Program-made: the position numbers and the translations under genes | Shown: positions 55,980 to 64,000 of the stretch, piece after piece | How the letters are laid out: each line of letters opens with the position of its first letter | Numbering within the stretch: position 1 is the first letter of the stretch | Assembly (NCBI RefSeq): GCF_000259275.1 | Contig: NC_017735.1 | Location: forward strand, 1,054,001 to 1,118,000 | Direction: 5' to 3' | Length of the DNA: 64,000 nucleotides | From: Helicobacter cetorum MIT 99-5656 | Lineage (GTDB): Bacteria; Campylobacterota; Campylobacteria; Campylobacterales; Helicobacteraceae | The notes under the pieces: model-generated | Database searches by the model: none | The model's input: the letters and a program-made list of their open reading frames with translations, nothing else | Told to the model about the DNA's origin: nothing

Positions 55980-57403
55980 GAATTTAATTTCTCTTTCAAA
56001 ATAGTATTCACGACGCTAGGATTAGCCCCCTTGAGATTTTTCATGGCTTGTCCTACAAAAAATCCAAAGAGTTTATCCTTACCGCTTTTGTATTCAGCGA
56101 CCTTATCGCTATTGTTTTGAAGCACTTCATCTATGGCTTTTAAAATCTCTGCTTCATCATTGACTTGAGACAAGCCTAATGTCTCAATAAGCAAGTCCAC
56201 ATCGCCCCCATGTTGTTCTAGCAACCTATCTAGCAAATCTTTAGCACTCTTGCCTGAAATCTTGCCTTCATCAATGCGCTTAGCCAAAGTGCCTAGCATT
56301 AAAGAAGTAATCCCACAATTTTCTAAGGTAGCTTCAGCTTTCAAACGCCCTAATAGCTCTACACAAAGCCATGTTACGCTTGTTTTAGCCTTAGCCCCAA
56401 AATTGAGCATATCTTCAAAATATTGTGCTAACAAAGGCTCACTCACTAATAAATTTGCATCATCTTCTCTAACATCAAAGTCCTTCATGTAGCGAGTTTT
56501 TTTAGCACTAGGCAATTCATTAATCTTTTTGCTTTCTTTTAAAAGGGCTTCATCAATAAAAACAGGATATAAATCAGGCTCTCTAAAATAGCGGTAATCA
56601 GCGGACTCTTCTTTATCACGCATAGAAATAGTTATTCCTTTTGTGGTATCAAAAAGGCGTGTTTCTTGAACCACTTCTTCATTATAACGCCCATTCTCCC
56701 ATGCAATACTTTGGCGTTCTACTTCATATTCAATCGCTTTAGCAATAAATCTAAAACTATTGAGATTTTTAATTTCTACTCTAGTATAAAGCTTTTCATC
56801 ACCCTTTGGTCTAATAGACACATTCGCATCGCATCTGAAATTCCCTTCTTGCATGTTCGCATCAGAAATGCCAATAAAACGCACTATGGCATGAAGTTTT
56901 TTCAAATACGCTATGGCTTCTTCAGGGCTATTCATATCAGGTTTACTTACAATTTCTAATAGCGGGGTGCAAGCACGATTCAAATCCACTAAAGAATGGC
57001 TACCTTCATGGATATTCTTACCGGCATCTTCTTCCATGTGAGCCCTTTCAATACGCACCATTTTGATGCCCTGCTTTGTTTCAATCTCTAGTTGCCCATC
57101 ACTCACAATAGGAATTTCAAATTGCGAAATTTGATAGGCCTTAGGTAAATCAGGGTAAAAATAGTTTTTTCGTGCAAAAACTGAATTTTGATTAATATTT
57201 GCTTCAATAGCCGTGCCTAGCTGAATGGCTTTTTTTACCACTTCTTTATTCAATACCGGTAAAGCTCCAGGCAAGCCTAAGCATACAGGACAAGTATTGC
57301 TATTAGGGGCTTCTCCAAAGCTTGTAGAACATGCACAAAAAATCTTAGTTTTAGTATTGAGCTGGACATGGACTTCTAATCCAATTATGGTTTCAAATTG
57401 CAT
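55976..57403 (-). CDS. gatB: Asp-tRNA(Asn)/Glu-tRNA(Gln) amidotransferase subunit B
   Basis: The 475-aa protein has the GatB signatures: [14 protein letters not shown] (about 10-23), the Cys pair in CACSTSFG and [17 protein letters not shown], then [14 protein letters not shown]. With GatA and GatC it amidates mischarged tRNAs, needed because Helicobacter lacks AsnRS and GlnRS. The ATG at 57403 overlaps the ymxG stop (TGATG), so translation is coupled. Confidence 0.96.
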   Translation of the reverse strand: MQFETIIGLEVHVQLNTKTKIFCACSTSFGEAPNSNTCPVCLGLPGALPVLNKEVVKKAIQLGTAIEANINQNSVFARKNYFYPDLPKAYQISQFEIPIVSDGQLEIETKQGIKMVRIERAHMEEDAGKNIHEGSHSLVDLNRACTPLLEIVSKPDMNSPEEAIAYLKKLHAIVRFIGISDANMQEGNFRCDANVSIRPKGDEKLYTRVEIKNLNSFRFIAKAIEYEVERQSIAWENGRYNEEVVQETRLFDTTKGITISMRDKEESADYRYFREPDLYPVFIDEALLKESKKINELPSAKKTRYMKDFDVREDDANLLVSEPLLAQYFEDMLNFGAKAKTSVTWLCVELLGRLKAEATLENCGITSLMLGTLAKRIDEGKISGKSAKDLLDRLLEQHGGDVDLLIETLGLSQVNDEAEILKAIDEVLQNNSDKVAEYKSGKDKLFGFFVGQAMKNLKGANPSVVNTILKEKLNS

Positions 57404-58725
57404 CAATTATCCTTACTTGCATGCGAAGGCGTTTTAAGATTTTTATTAGTAACAATGGCGAAAGTCAAATCATTGATTTCTGCATGAGCCTTAATAAAAT
57501 CGTTGATTTCCTTTAAACTCATTTTTTGAATTTGCTCTAGTATGGTTTTATCAAAATCCAAAGGCAACCCTAAGTAAAAATGATTGAACTTAGTGTGTAA
57601 GCGGCTTGACATCGTCTCATTACGCAAAGGCTCAGAACCCAGCAAAAACTTCTTAGCATCATCTAGTTCTTGCTGGGTAATGCCCTGTTGCGTAAACTCC
57701 TTAATGATTTTTTTAACCAAATTAACACTTTTAGCCTGAGTGCTTAACTTCGTTTGTAAATAGCCACTAGCAAAATAAGCCGTTTTAGAAAGATTAGAGT
57801 GGATATACACACTATAAGCCAAGCCTTCCTTGACTCTGATTTTTTCCATTAGGCGAGAGCCAAAGCCCCCCCCAAGCACAAACATCATCACCTTAGCCCT
57901 AGCTAAATCTTGTTTTAAATCCTTCACTTTAAAGGGTGCACCAAAATACACATAAGCTTGTTGCGTGTCTTTGTAAAGGATTTTTTCTTGTTTTTTATCG
58001 CTAGTTTCAAAATAGGGTTCATCATAAATCTTACCTTTTGGCAAGAAATTAAGAGCGTTATCTAAACGCTTAAGAGTTTGCTTAATCTCTAAATCCCCCC
58101 CAAGCACAACCACCAATTTACTTAATTCAAAAACCTTAGAAAATTGCTGTTTCAAATCATCTAGCTTGATTTTTTGAAGACTCTCTTTGGTGCCTAAGGA
58201 TGCATTCGCTAAAGGGGTTTTAGCAAAAAGCTCTTGTTTTAGGGTAAGCTTAGCCAAATAATCAAAATCACTCTCTTTTTGTAAAAGTGCAGCCAACATT
58301 CTAGTTTGGACTTTTTCTAAGGCACTTTGAGTGAAATTAGGGGATTTTAAAAGCTCTTTTAAGCGTTCTATGGCTTCTTCTTCATACTCTTTTAAAAATT
58401 CCAAAGTAATTTGCAAATCTTCTGTGCTAGAATCCACGCTCAAGCTAATGGCTTTTTGCTCCAAAATTTGTGCAAATTTCACTGAGCCAAGTTCCTTAGT
58501 GCCTTCGTTTAAAATTTGTGCGAACAACTTAGCTAAGCCTAGTTGATTTTTATCACCCAAGCTTCCGCCCCCCCTAAATACCAAATGCACAAACCCCATA
58601 GGCAACAAATGATTTTCTTCATAAATCACAGGGACTTTAGTTTGATTGATCTCTTGATGCATTAAAGCACTCGCTTGTAAGCCCATGATAGCTCCTAATA
58701 ATAAAATGATAAAAAATTTTTTCAT
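57403..58725 (-). CDS. ymxG: M16-family protein without the zinc-binding motif (YmxG-like)
   Basis: The 440-aa protein has a signal peptide ([17 protein letters not shown]) and the full M16 fold, with the Tyr/Arg-type C-terminal motif [25 protein letters not shown]. Where active members have HxxEH it has [12 protein letters not shown], so it cannot bind zinc and is probably the non-catalytic partner of an active M16 peptidase. H. pylori HP0657 looks the same. The genes around it (gatB, mqnC) overlap or nearly touch it. Confidence 0.85.
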   Translation of the reverse strand: MKKFFIILLLGAIMGLQASALMHQEINQTKVPVIYEENHLLPMGFVHLVFRGGGSLGDKNQLGLAKLFAQILNEGTKELGSVKFAQILEQKAISLSVDSSTEDLQITLEFLKEYEEEAIERLKELLKSPNFTQSALEKVQTRMLAALLQKESDFDYLAKLTLKQELFAKTPLANASLGTKESLQKIKLDDLKQQFSKVFELSKLVVVLGGDLEIKQTLKRLDNALNFLPKGKIYDEPYFETSDKKQEKILYKDTQQAYVYFGAPFKVKDLKQDLARAKVMMFVLGGGFGSRLMEKIRVKEGLAYSVYIHSNLSKTAYFASGYLQTKLSTQAKSVNLVKKIIKEFTQQGITQQELDDAKKFLLGSEPLRNETMSSRLHTKFNHFYLGLPLDFDKTILEQIQKMSLKEINDFIKAHAEINDLTFAIVTNKNLKTPSHASKDN

Positions 58726-58727
58726 GC

Positions 58728-59789
58728 CTATGCCTTTTCTTCAATAGGGTAGCGTTTTAAAATTTCATAAGCCGTATTGCGTTTAGCTGGAACACTTCCT
58801 ATATCTTTGATGAGATTTATCATCTCGCATTCATTCATGCAAAAACTCGTTCCAGTGGCCTTAACAACATTTTCTTCCATCATCACACTTCCTAAATCAT
58901 TCGCTCCAAACAATAGGGCAAGCTGGCCTATCATAGAGCCTTGAGTAACCCAAGAACTTTGAATATTTTTAACATTATCCAAAAAAAGCCTACTGCATGC
59001 TAAATAACGCAAATACCGATTAGAACTAGCCTTTTTAATGCTAGGAATCTCAGCCTTTAAAGGGGTATTATTAGGCTGAAAGCTCCATAAAATAAAGGCT
59101 CTAAACCCCCCTGTTTCATCTTGAAGATTACGCACTCTTTCTAAATGCTCCACTACATCTTCTTCATTATCCACGCTTCCAAACATCATCGTAGCCGTGC
59201 TTTTAATCCCGCAAAGATGAGCCATTCTATGCACTTCAATCCACCTATCGCTGCTCAACTTCTTAGGGGCAATCACATCACGCACCCTATCACTAAGTAT
59301 CTCAGCCCCAGCTCCCGGAATTGAGCTTAACCCTGCATTTTTCAATCTTTCTAAAACTTCTTTTAAAGACAATTTAGAGATTTTAGAAATATAATCAATT
59401 TCAATCGCACTAAAACCATGGATAGCAATACTAGGGAATTTTTGTGCAATATGGCTGACTAAATTTTCATAATAATCTATTTTAAGTTGCGGATGCACCC
59501 CCCCTTGGAAGAGAATTTGCGTGCCTCCAATTGCGATTAATTCTTCAATCTTCTTATCAACTTCTTCATAACTAAGCACATAGGCATCTTTTTCTTTTAA
59601 GGTGCGTTTGAACGCACAAAACTTGCAATCCACAAAACAAATATTAGTATAGTTGATATTTCTATCTACGATAAAGGTTGTCAAGTTTTCAGGATGTAGG
59701 CGATTTTTAACTTCCAAAGCCCTTTTACCTAATTCTTTTAAGGGAGCGTTTTGCATTAAATCTAAAATTTCTTTACTACTTACTCGCAT
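58728..59789 (-). CDS. mqnC: Cyclic dehypoxanthinyl futalosine synthase MqnC
   Basis: The radical-SAM motif is CFVDCKFCAF, followed by GGTQILFQGGV and GAGAEIL, the hallmarks of MqnC in the futalosine menaquinone pathway. It cyclises dehypoxanthine futalosine. I start at the ATG at 59789 (353 aa); the longer frame from 59885 runs into bamA and would add 32 residues with no homology. The start is one base past the bamA stop. Confidence 0.93.
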   Translation of the reverse strand: MRVSSKEILDLMQNAPLKELGKRALEVKNRLHPENLTTFIVDRNINYTNICFVDCKFCAFKRTLKEKDAYVLSYEEVDKKIEELIAIGGTQILFQGGVHPQLKIDYYENLVSHIAQKFPSIAIHGFSAIEIDYISKISKLSLKEVLERLKNAGLSSIPGAGAEILSDRVRDVIAPKKLSSDRWIEVHRMAHLCGIKSTATMMFGSVDNEEDVVEHLERVRNLQDETGGFRAFILWSFQPNNTPLKAEIPSIKKASSNRYLRYLACSRLFLDNVKNIQSSWVTQGSMIGQLALLFGANDLGSVMMEENVVKATGTSFCMNECEMINLIKDIGSVPAKRNTAYEILKRYPIEEKA

Positions 59790-59790
59790 A

Positions 59791-62475
59791 TTAAAACCTT
59801 GTTCCCATAGAAAATTCAAAGCGTTGGGTGTAATCTTCCATGTTAGGATTGTAGCACAGCCCTTTACACTTCTTGCCATTGCCATTACCCCACTGATTAA
59901 AGAATGCGATAGGGAAAATCAATACCAAGGGTCCCATAGGCGAAATCCATTCAATCTGTAAGCCAGTAGATGCTCTCCAAGTCGCTCGCTCATACCCAGC
60001 CCCTATAACACCATAATCCTTAAAGTTTGCCGTAGTTCTAGGGGCATTGTAAAAGAAATCTCCCTTGTTTGGGGTTTTGAAAGTCAAAAAGCCAAAGTCA
60101 AAAAACCATGCCAAACGCATTTTAGCCGCTTTTAAAATCCCATAACTCAATTCCGTAGAAGCGGTAAAAATACCATCGCCTCCAAGCCACAAACCAAACT
60201 CATCTTTAGGGGTAACGGAGCCATTTCTGAAGCCTCTTACGGTGGTTACACCTCCCATGTAGAAAGTGGAGTTTAGGGGTAGATAATCCTGTGTGTTATA
60301 CCTAAAGATATAACCCCCTTGCGTTTTAAAACGAGCGATTAAATCCAATAACAAATACTTTTTTAAATCATGATAGGCTGCAAATTTACCATAGACTTTG
60401 GTGTTACGCACATTCCCACCCAGTCCGTTCCAAGAATTGAGCGTGCCAGGACCTGGTAAGCCAGCCATGGTTGCGTAAGAATTGAAAATAATCCCATTTC
60501 TAGGAAAATAATAATCATCGGTATTATCATAGCTAATATCAAAAGTAAAAGAGCTTGTCATGGGGGTGTGGTAATCCCTATCCCAAAGACCTGTAACAGG
60601 CTTAGTATGACCTACCACGATAGAATCAGGACTTGCACAACTTTGCACATGCTTGATACCCAAGAGCAACCCCAAACTTGATATACAGATAGGTTGAGAT
60701 GGAATAATTACTTGATTCACAGAAGAATAATACCGGTTATATGCAGGGCTACTAAAACCTATAAGTTTCGTAACATTGAAATTATATCCCAAACTCACAT
60801 GGGTTCTATTACCTAGCATTCGCCCCAAGTTCAAGCCAAAACCTCCGCCTTGTTGCACATACTGATAGCTTACTCTATAATCCGCATAAAGATTAATCGT
60901 AGAGCTATACCAACTATCAAAAAGCCTTGGATTTCTCAAACTTAAATTCCCTGAAAACATACGCCCCGCACCCTTTGGCATGCCTGGATAAGATTTTCCC
61001 CCACCTGTAGCAATATTTGCATACAAGCTCACGCTTTGACCCGTACCAAAAAGGTTTCTCTCACTCACGCTTCCATTTAGCATAAGCCCTCCATAAGAGC
61101 CATACCCTAAACCGAATTGTAATTGTCCGGTGCGCCCCTCCTCCACACTCACTAACAAATCCATAAGTGAGCTATTAACCCTTTTTTCTTCAATCTTAAC
61201 CTTAGAGAAAAATCCCAAACGCCTTAAAGAGTTTTCTGAATTTCTTAGTTTACTCAGACTATACTTATCCTTAGGACCTAGTAAAATTTCACGCCTAATA
61301 ATTCTGTCGCTTGTGCGTTGATTCCCTGAAATAATCACATCGTTGATATGCACCATATCGCCCACTTCAATGCGATAAATCACTTTCACAAGCCCATTTT
61401 TTTCGTCCTTATCTAGGTCTGGCTTTACTACGGCAAACGCATAGCCCTTGTCTGCTATTTCAGTTTTTAAAACCTGTGCATCGGCTCTTAAATGCTCAAT
61501 GTTAAACACATCTTTTTTCTTAATTTTAAGCACTTTTTGAAGTTTTGCTAGTGGCACAACAGGATTATCAATCTCTATTAAAATATCTGAAACCTTGTAT
61601 TGAATCCCTTCTTTCACTTTATAGTGAAGCTTAGCATCACGAGTAGAAAAATCAGTTTTTAAGAAAGGCGAAGAAATATTAGCGTCCAAAAATCCCCTAC
61701 GCATATACACATCTTGAATACGCATGGAGTCATACTCTAATTGGTCAAGGCGTAACTTCCCATCATTTAAGCCCCACATCCAGCCCATAAAATCTCGTTG
61801 CTTATTCGCACTTAGAGATTCAATCACACGGCGTTTGAGTTTAGCACTCCCCTCATAAATGGATTGTTTGATGTGAATATTCCCCCCTCTATTCACATCA
61901 AATACAATCAACAACGCTCCCTCATTGACCTTTTGTGTGCGCACTTCTACCACGCTTCCATAATAACCTTGGCCTTCTAAAGCTGTTTTTAAAGCAACCT
62001 TAGCATGCTCTAATTTTTGTTCATCAAAAGTATCACCCTTTTTGATTCCCATTTGCGATTTTAGGGTGTCCTTTTCCTTTTCGCTCCCATAACCCTTGAT
62101 TTCTACTCCAGCAATTCTAGCTTTTTCATCAAAATGAAACTCTAGCATGCCATTCTCAAAAGTCGCATAAACATCTTTAAAATACCCTTGATTAAACAAG
62201 GCTAGGACAGCAGAGTCTATTGTTTTGGAATCCAAAATACTACCCACACGAATCTTTACAATCTCATTAGCGAGCATATCAGACATGTATGAAAGTCCGA
62301 TATAAGAAATGGATTTGACTCTCATTTCTTTTTGCTTTTCTTTTTGTGTTTCTTTCTGAGAAGTCAAACCGCTTTGTTTAAAGCCTTGTGATACAGGTTG
62401 CGTATTCTTCTCTAAAGCTCCAACACTTACATTTCCACATACAAAGACAAGAGAAGTTAGAACAAGTTTTTTAAT
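59791..62475 (-). CDS. bamA: Outer membrane assembly factor BamA (non-canonical AUU start)
   Basis: There are five POTRA repeats (about 45-460) and a C-terminal 16-strand barrel ending [10 protein letters not shown], with the conserved VRGF motif ([10 protein letters not shown]). BamA inserts beta-barrel proteins into the outer membrane. A TTG at 62367 would give 858 aa without a signal peptide. The same frame extends upstream through [19 protein letters not shown], a clear signal peptide, to an ATT at 62475-62473 exactly 7 bp after AAGGA. No ATG, GTG or TTG lies between this and an upstream stop. Confidence 0.9.
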   Translation of the reverse strand: MKKLVLTSLVFVCGNVSVGALEKNTQPVSQGFKQSGLTSQKETQKEKQKEMRVKSISYIGLSYMSDMLANEIVKIRVGSILDSKTIDSAVLALFNQGYFKDVYATFENGMLEFHFDEKARIAGVEIKGYGSEKEKDTLKSQMGIKKGDTFDEQKLEHAKVALKTALEGQGYYGSVVEVRTQKVNEGALLIVFDVNRGGNIHIKQSIYEGSAKLKRRVIESLSANKQRDFMGWMWGLNDGKLRLDQLEYDSMRIQDVYMRRGFLDANISSPFLKTDFSTRDAKLHYKVKEGIQYKVSDILIEIDNPVVPLAKLQKVLKIKKKDVFNIEHLRADAQVLKTEIADKGYAFAVVKPDLDKDEKNGLVKVIYRIEVGDMVHINDVIISGNQRTSDRIIRREILLGPKDKYSLSKLRNSENSLRRLGFFSKVKIEEKRVNSSLMDLLVSVEEGRTGQLQFGLGYGSYGGLMLNGSVSERNLFGTGQSVSLYANIATGGGKSYPGMPKGAGRMFSGNLSLRNPRLFDSWYSSTINLYADYRVSYQYVQQGGGFGLNLGRMLGNRTHVSLGYNFNVTKLIGFSSPAYNRYYSSVNQVIIPSQPICISSLGLLLGIKHVQSCASPDSIVVGHTKPVTGLWDRDYHTPMTSSFTFDISYDNTDDYYFPRNGIIFNSYATMAGLPGPGTLNSWNGLGGNVRNTKVYGKFAAYHDLKKYLLLDLIARFKTQGGYIFRYNTQDYLPLNSTFYMGGVTTVRGFRNGSVTPKDEFGLWLGGDGIFTASTELSYGILKAAKMRLAWFFDFGFLTFKTPNKGDFFYNAPRTTANFKDYGVIGAGYERATWRASTGLQIEWISPMGPLVLIFPIAFFNQWGNGNGKKCKGLCYNPNMEDYTQRFEFSMGTRF

Positions 62476-62556
62476 GTTGATTTCCTTAATAGGTTTGGCT
62501 TAAGTGTTTCTAGTAGCGTTATTATAACCACTCATTCTTAAAAACACTAAAAATCC

Positions 62557-63639
62557 TTAAAATTTCTGTATAAAATTATACAGACTATCCCTTTCTACCG
62601 CAATAAAACCTGCATCCTTGATTTGATGGATTAAATCTTCTTTTTCTAAACCATGCCTACTTTTAGCCCCAGCGGCACTTTGGATACTCTCTATTTCTAT
62701 AGTGCCATCTAAATCATTAGCGCCAAATTCTTGGGCTACTAAGGCTAAGTTTAAGCCCAAAGTCGCCCAATAAGCTTTAATATGGGGGATATTATTTAAA
62801 AGGATACGAGATATGGCTATCGTTTTTAAGATTTCTATCGCACTAGGGGATTTTTCTACTTTCAAATAGTTGTTTTCTCTTTGATAAAGTAAGGGAATAA
62901 ACGCATTAAAACCCCCTTCTTTATTCTCTACTTTTACTTTGGGGCTTTGAATGTTTTTTAATCTTAGCATATGGTCTATGCGATGAACTTTATCTTCAAT
63001 ATGTCCAAAAAGCATGGTTGCATTACTCATTTTGCCTAGTTTGTGCCAATAAGAATGGATTTCTAACCACCTAGTAGAGCTGACTTTTCCATTACAAATT
63101 TTTCGCCTAACTTCTTCATCAAAAATTTCAGCTCCACCACCGGGCATAGAATCTACTCCAGCCTTTAGCATATCTTCTAGAACTAATTCAAAAGGCTTAT
63201 TAAATTTGGTGCTTAAAAAATTCACTTCAGCGGCAGTCATTGCCTTTAAGTGTAAAAGGGGCATCTCTTGTTTGATGGTTTCAAAAACCTTTAAATACCA
63301 TTCATAAGAGTAGTTAGGGTTATGAGCACTTACAATATGAACTTCTTTAATCCCCTTAGCGTAGGAATTTTTAACCTTCTCTACGATTTCTTCTAAACTC
63401 ATCTCATAGGGGTTAGGGTTCTTCCTATGAGCTGAAAACGCACAGAATTTGCAAGAATCCGCACAAATATTGCTGGGGTTTAAATGCCTATTGACATTAA
63501 AATACACGATTTTTTGATGCAAATTTTGACGCAAATTATCAGCCACTTCGCCTAGTGTGTATAAATCATAGCCATAAAGCTTGACTAATTCCTTAGGGTC
63601 AGTTACTTGATTGTCTAATACTTTTTCTAAAAAGTCCAT
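62557..63639 (-). CDS. mqnE: Aminofutalosine synthase MqnE
   Basis: The radical-SAM motif CADSCKFCAF, then HIVSAHNPNYSYEWYL and GGGAEIFDEEVRRKIC, are typical of MqnE, which joins the enolpyruvyl benzoate and SAM-derived adenosine in the first radical step. With MqnC, two bases beyond bamA, it places two enzymes of one pathway around an essential envelope gene. ATG at 63639 (360 aa) is preferred; a GTG at 63651 lies against the SD. Confidence 0.93.
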   Translation of the reverse strand: MDFLEKVLDNQVTDPKELVKLYGYDLYTLGEVADNLRQNLHQKIVYFNVNRHLNPSNICADSCKFCAFSAHRKNPNPYEMSLEEIVEKVKNSYAKGIKEVHIVSAHNPNYSYEWYLKVFETIKQEMPLLHLKAMTAAEVNFLSTKFNKPFELVLEDMLKAGVDSMPGGGAEIFDEEVRRKICNGKVSSTRWLEIHSYWHKLGKMSNATMLFGHIEDKVHRIDHMLRLKNIQSPKVKVENKEGGFNAFIPLLYQRENNYLKVEKSPSAIEILKTIAISRILLNNIPHIKAYWATLGLNLALVAQEFGANDLDGTIEIESIQSAAGAKSRHGLEKEDLIHQIKDAGFIAVERDSLYNFIQKF

Positions 63640-63717
63640 TATTAATATCACCCTTTCATTTCAAAAACAAGCATTGTAGCATAATTAAGAATGCTGTTAA
63701 TGTATTTATTATATTAC

Positions 63718-64000
63718 TTAAATAGCAACGCTAGAATTAGTCGCACGCTTTTTCTTAGTAATATAGGTCATATAATAATCTTCATTGAGTATTTTTAATA
63801 GCTCCGTAATATCTTTATTTTCTTTTAAGGGTTTAAATTTTTCATTTGTATACAAGGGGCTTTTAAAATTCCTAGCATAATTTTTAAAATCATCATAAAA
63901 TTCACAAAAAATATCTAATTTACTCTTATTGTTGTTCTTTTCATCTTTTTTCAACAAAAGATTGATTTTTTTAAGATTTAATGGCTTAATATCTTTATAA
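63718..64000 (-). CDS. C-terminal part of an unknown protein (5' end outside the window)
   Basis: The frame ending at 63718 is open to the window edge. A TTG at 63957 would make only 79 aa, so I treat it as partial. The visible 94 residues are Lys/Asn-rich and helical (DIFCEFYDDFKNYARNF, TELLKILNEDYYMTYITKK). No recognised domain. Confidence 0.5.
   Translation of the reverse strand, partial: YKDIKPLNLKKINLLLKKDEKNNNKSKLDIFCEFYDDFKNYARNFKSPLYTNEKFKPLKENKDITELLKILNEDYYMTYITKKKRATNSSVAI

Noticed and set aside
59790-59885. 32-residue N-terminal extension of MqnC
   Set aside because: It is inside bamA and the ATG at 59789 gives the normal family length.
1-64000. CRISPR arrays, tRNA and rRNA genes
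   Set aside because: No repeated spacer pattern and no cloverleaf or rRNA-like sequence was found by reading the intergenic regions; a program such as tRNAscan could still find one I overlooked.

Overview
The window is chromosomal DNA of a gastric Helicobacter of the H. pylori lineage. Gene content and order match H. pylori closely (flhA, the atypical regulator hsrA, RepG sRNA, flgR, gyrA, feoB, fliP, xerH/difH, and the aroC-rnc-rnhA-gatB-mqnC-bamA-mqnE block). Many proteins differ visibly from the H. pylori versions I remember, so a sister species such as H. cetorum or H. acinonychis fits better than H. pylori itself. That species call is inference. HP numbers below are from memory of strain 26695 gene order.

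Region 1 (1-7.6 kb) is the right end of a prophage. A rightward structural run holds a probable scaffold, a major capsid protein, a probable cement protein and a spanin-like protein. It ends in a RelE-family toxin/antitoxin pair with its own promoter and palindromic operator. A leftward pair holds a small-terminase-like protein and a coiled-coil protein. An odd 530-bp non-coding stretch (7.6-8.1 kb) joins it to flhA.

Region 2 (8.1-13.6 kb) holds flhA, a DHH phosphoesterase, hsrA, the sRNA RepG (G-repeat regulator) and a membrane metallophosphoesterase.

Region 3 (13.6-17.9 kb) is a scrap yard: two oppositely oriented halves of an AlwI-like restriction enzyme, a very AT-rich gap, XerT-like and old TnpA fragments, the first of three IS200/IS605-type elements, and a decayed fic gene.

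Region 4 (17.9-24.5 kb) holds flgR, HP0702, gyrA, dgkA, HP0699 and lpxR, all leftward.

Region 5 (24.6-35.8 kb) alternates core and accessory genes. IS copy 2 sits inside a restriction gene, leaving its cytosine methylase without a partner. Then come an exonuclease, feoB, IS copy 3, a glycosyltransferase behind a C10 tract (apparently phase OFF), and a broken possible T4SS gene followed by a tiny lipoprotein. The three IS copies are each 1938 bp, encode identical proteins, and all follow TTTAT.

Region 6 (35.9-46 kb) holds fliP, glmU, nrdA, an oxidoreductase, a TauE/SafE permease, ogt, a methylase with a specificity-like C-terminus, and xerH with a difH-like site.

Region 7 (46-64 kb) is entirely leftward. 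Before the dif-like site genes run mostly rightward (from 29.5 kb) and after it all run leftward, as expected at a replication terminus. It holds aspB, an outer membrane protein, a GlpC-like Fe-S protein, hemN, aroC, rnc, rnhA, a LapB-like protein, a PPIase, gatB, a degenerate M16 peptidase, mqnC, bamA (apparently starting at AUU) and mqnE. The last two radical-SAM genes belong to futalosine menaquinone synthesis.
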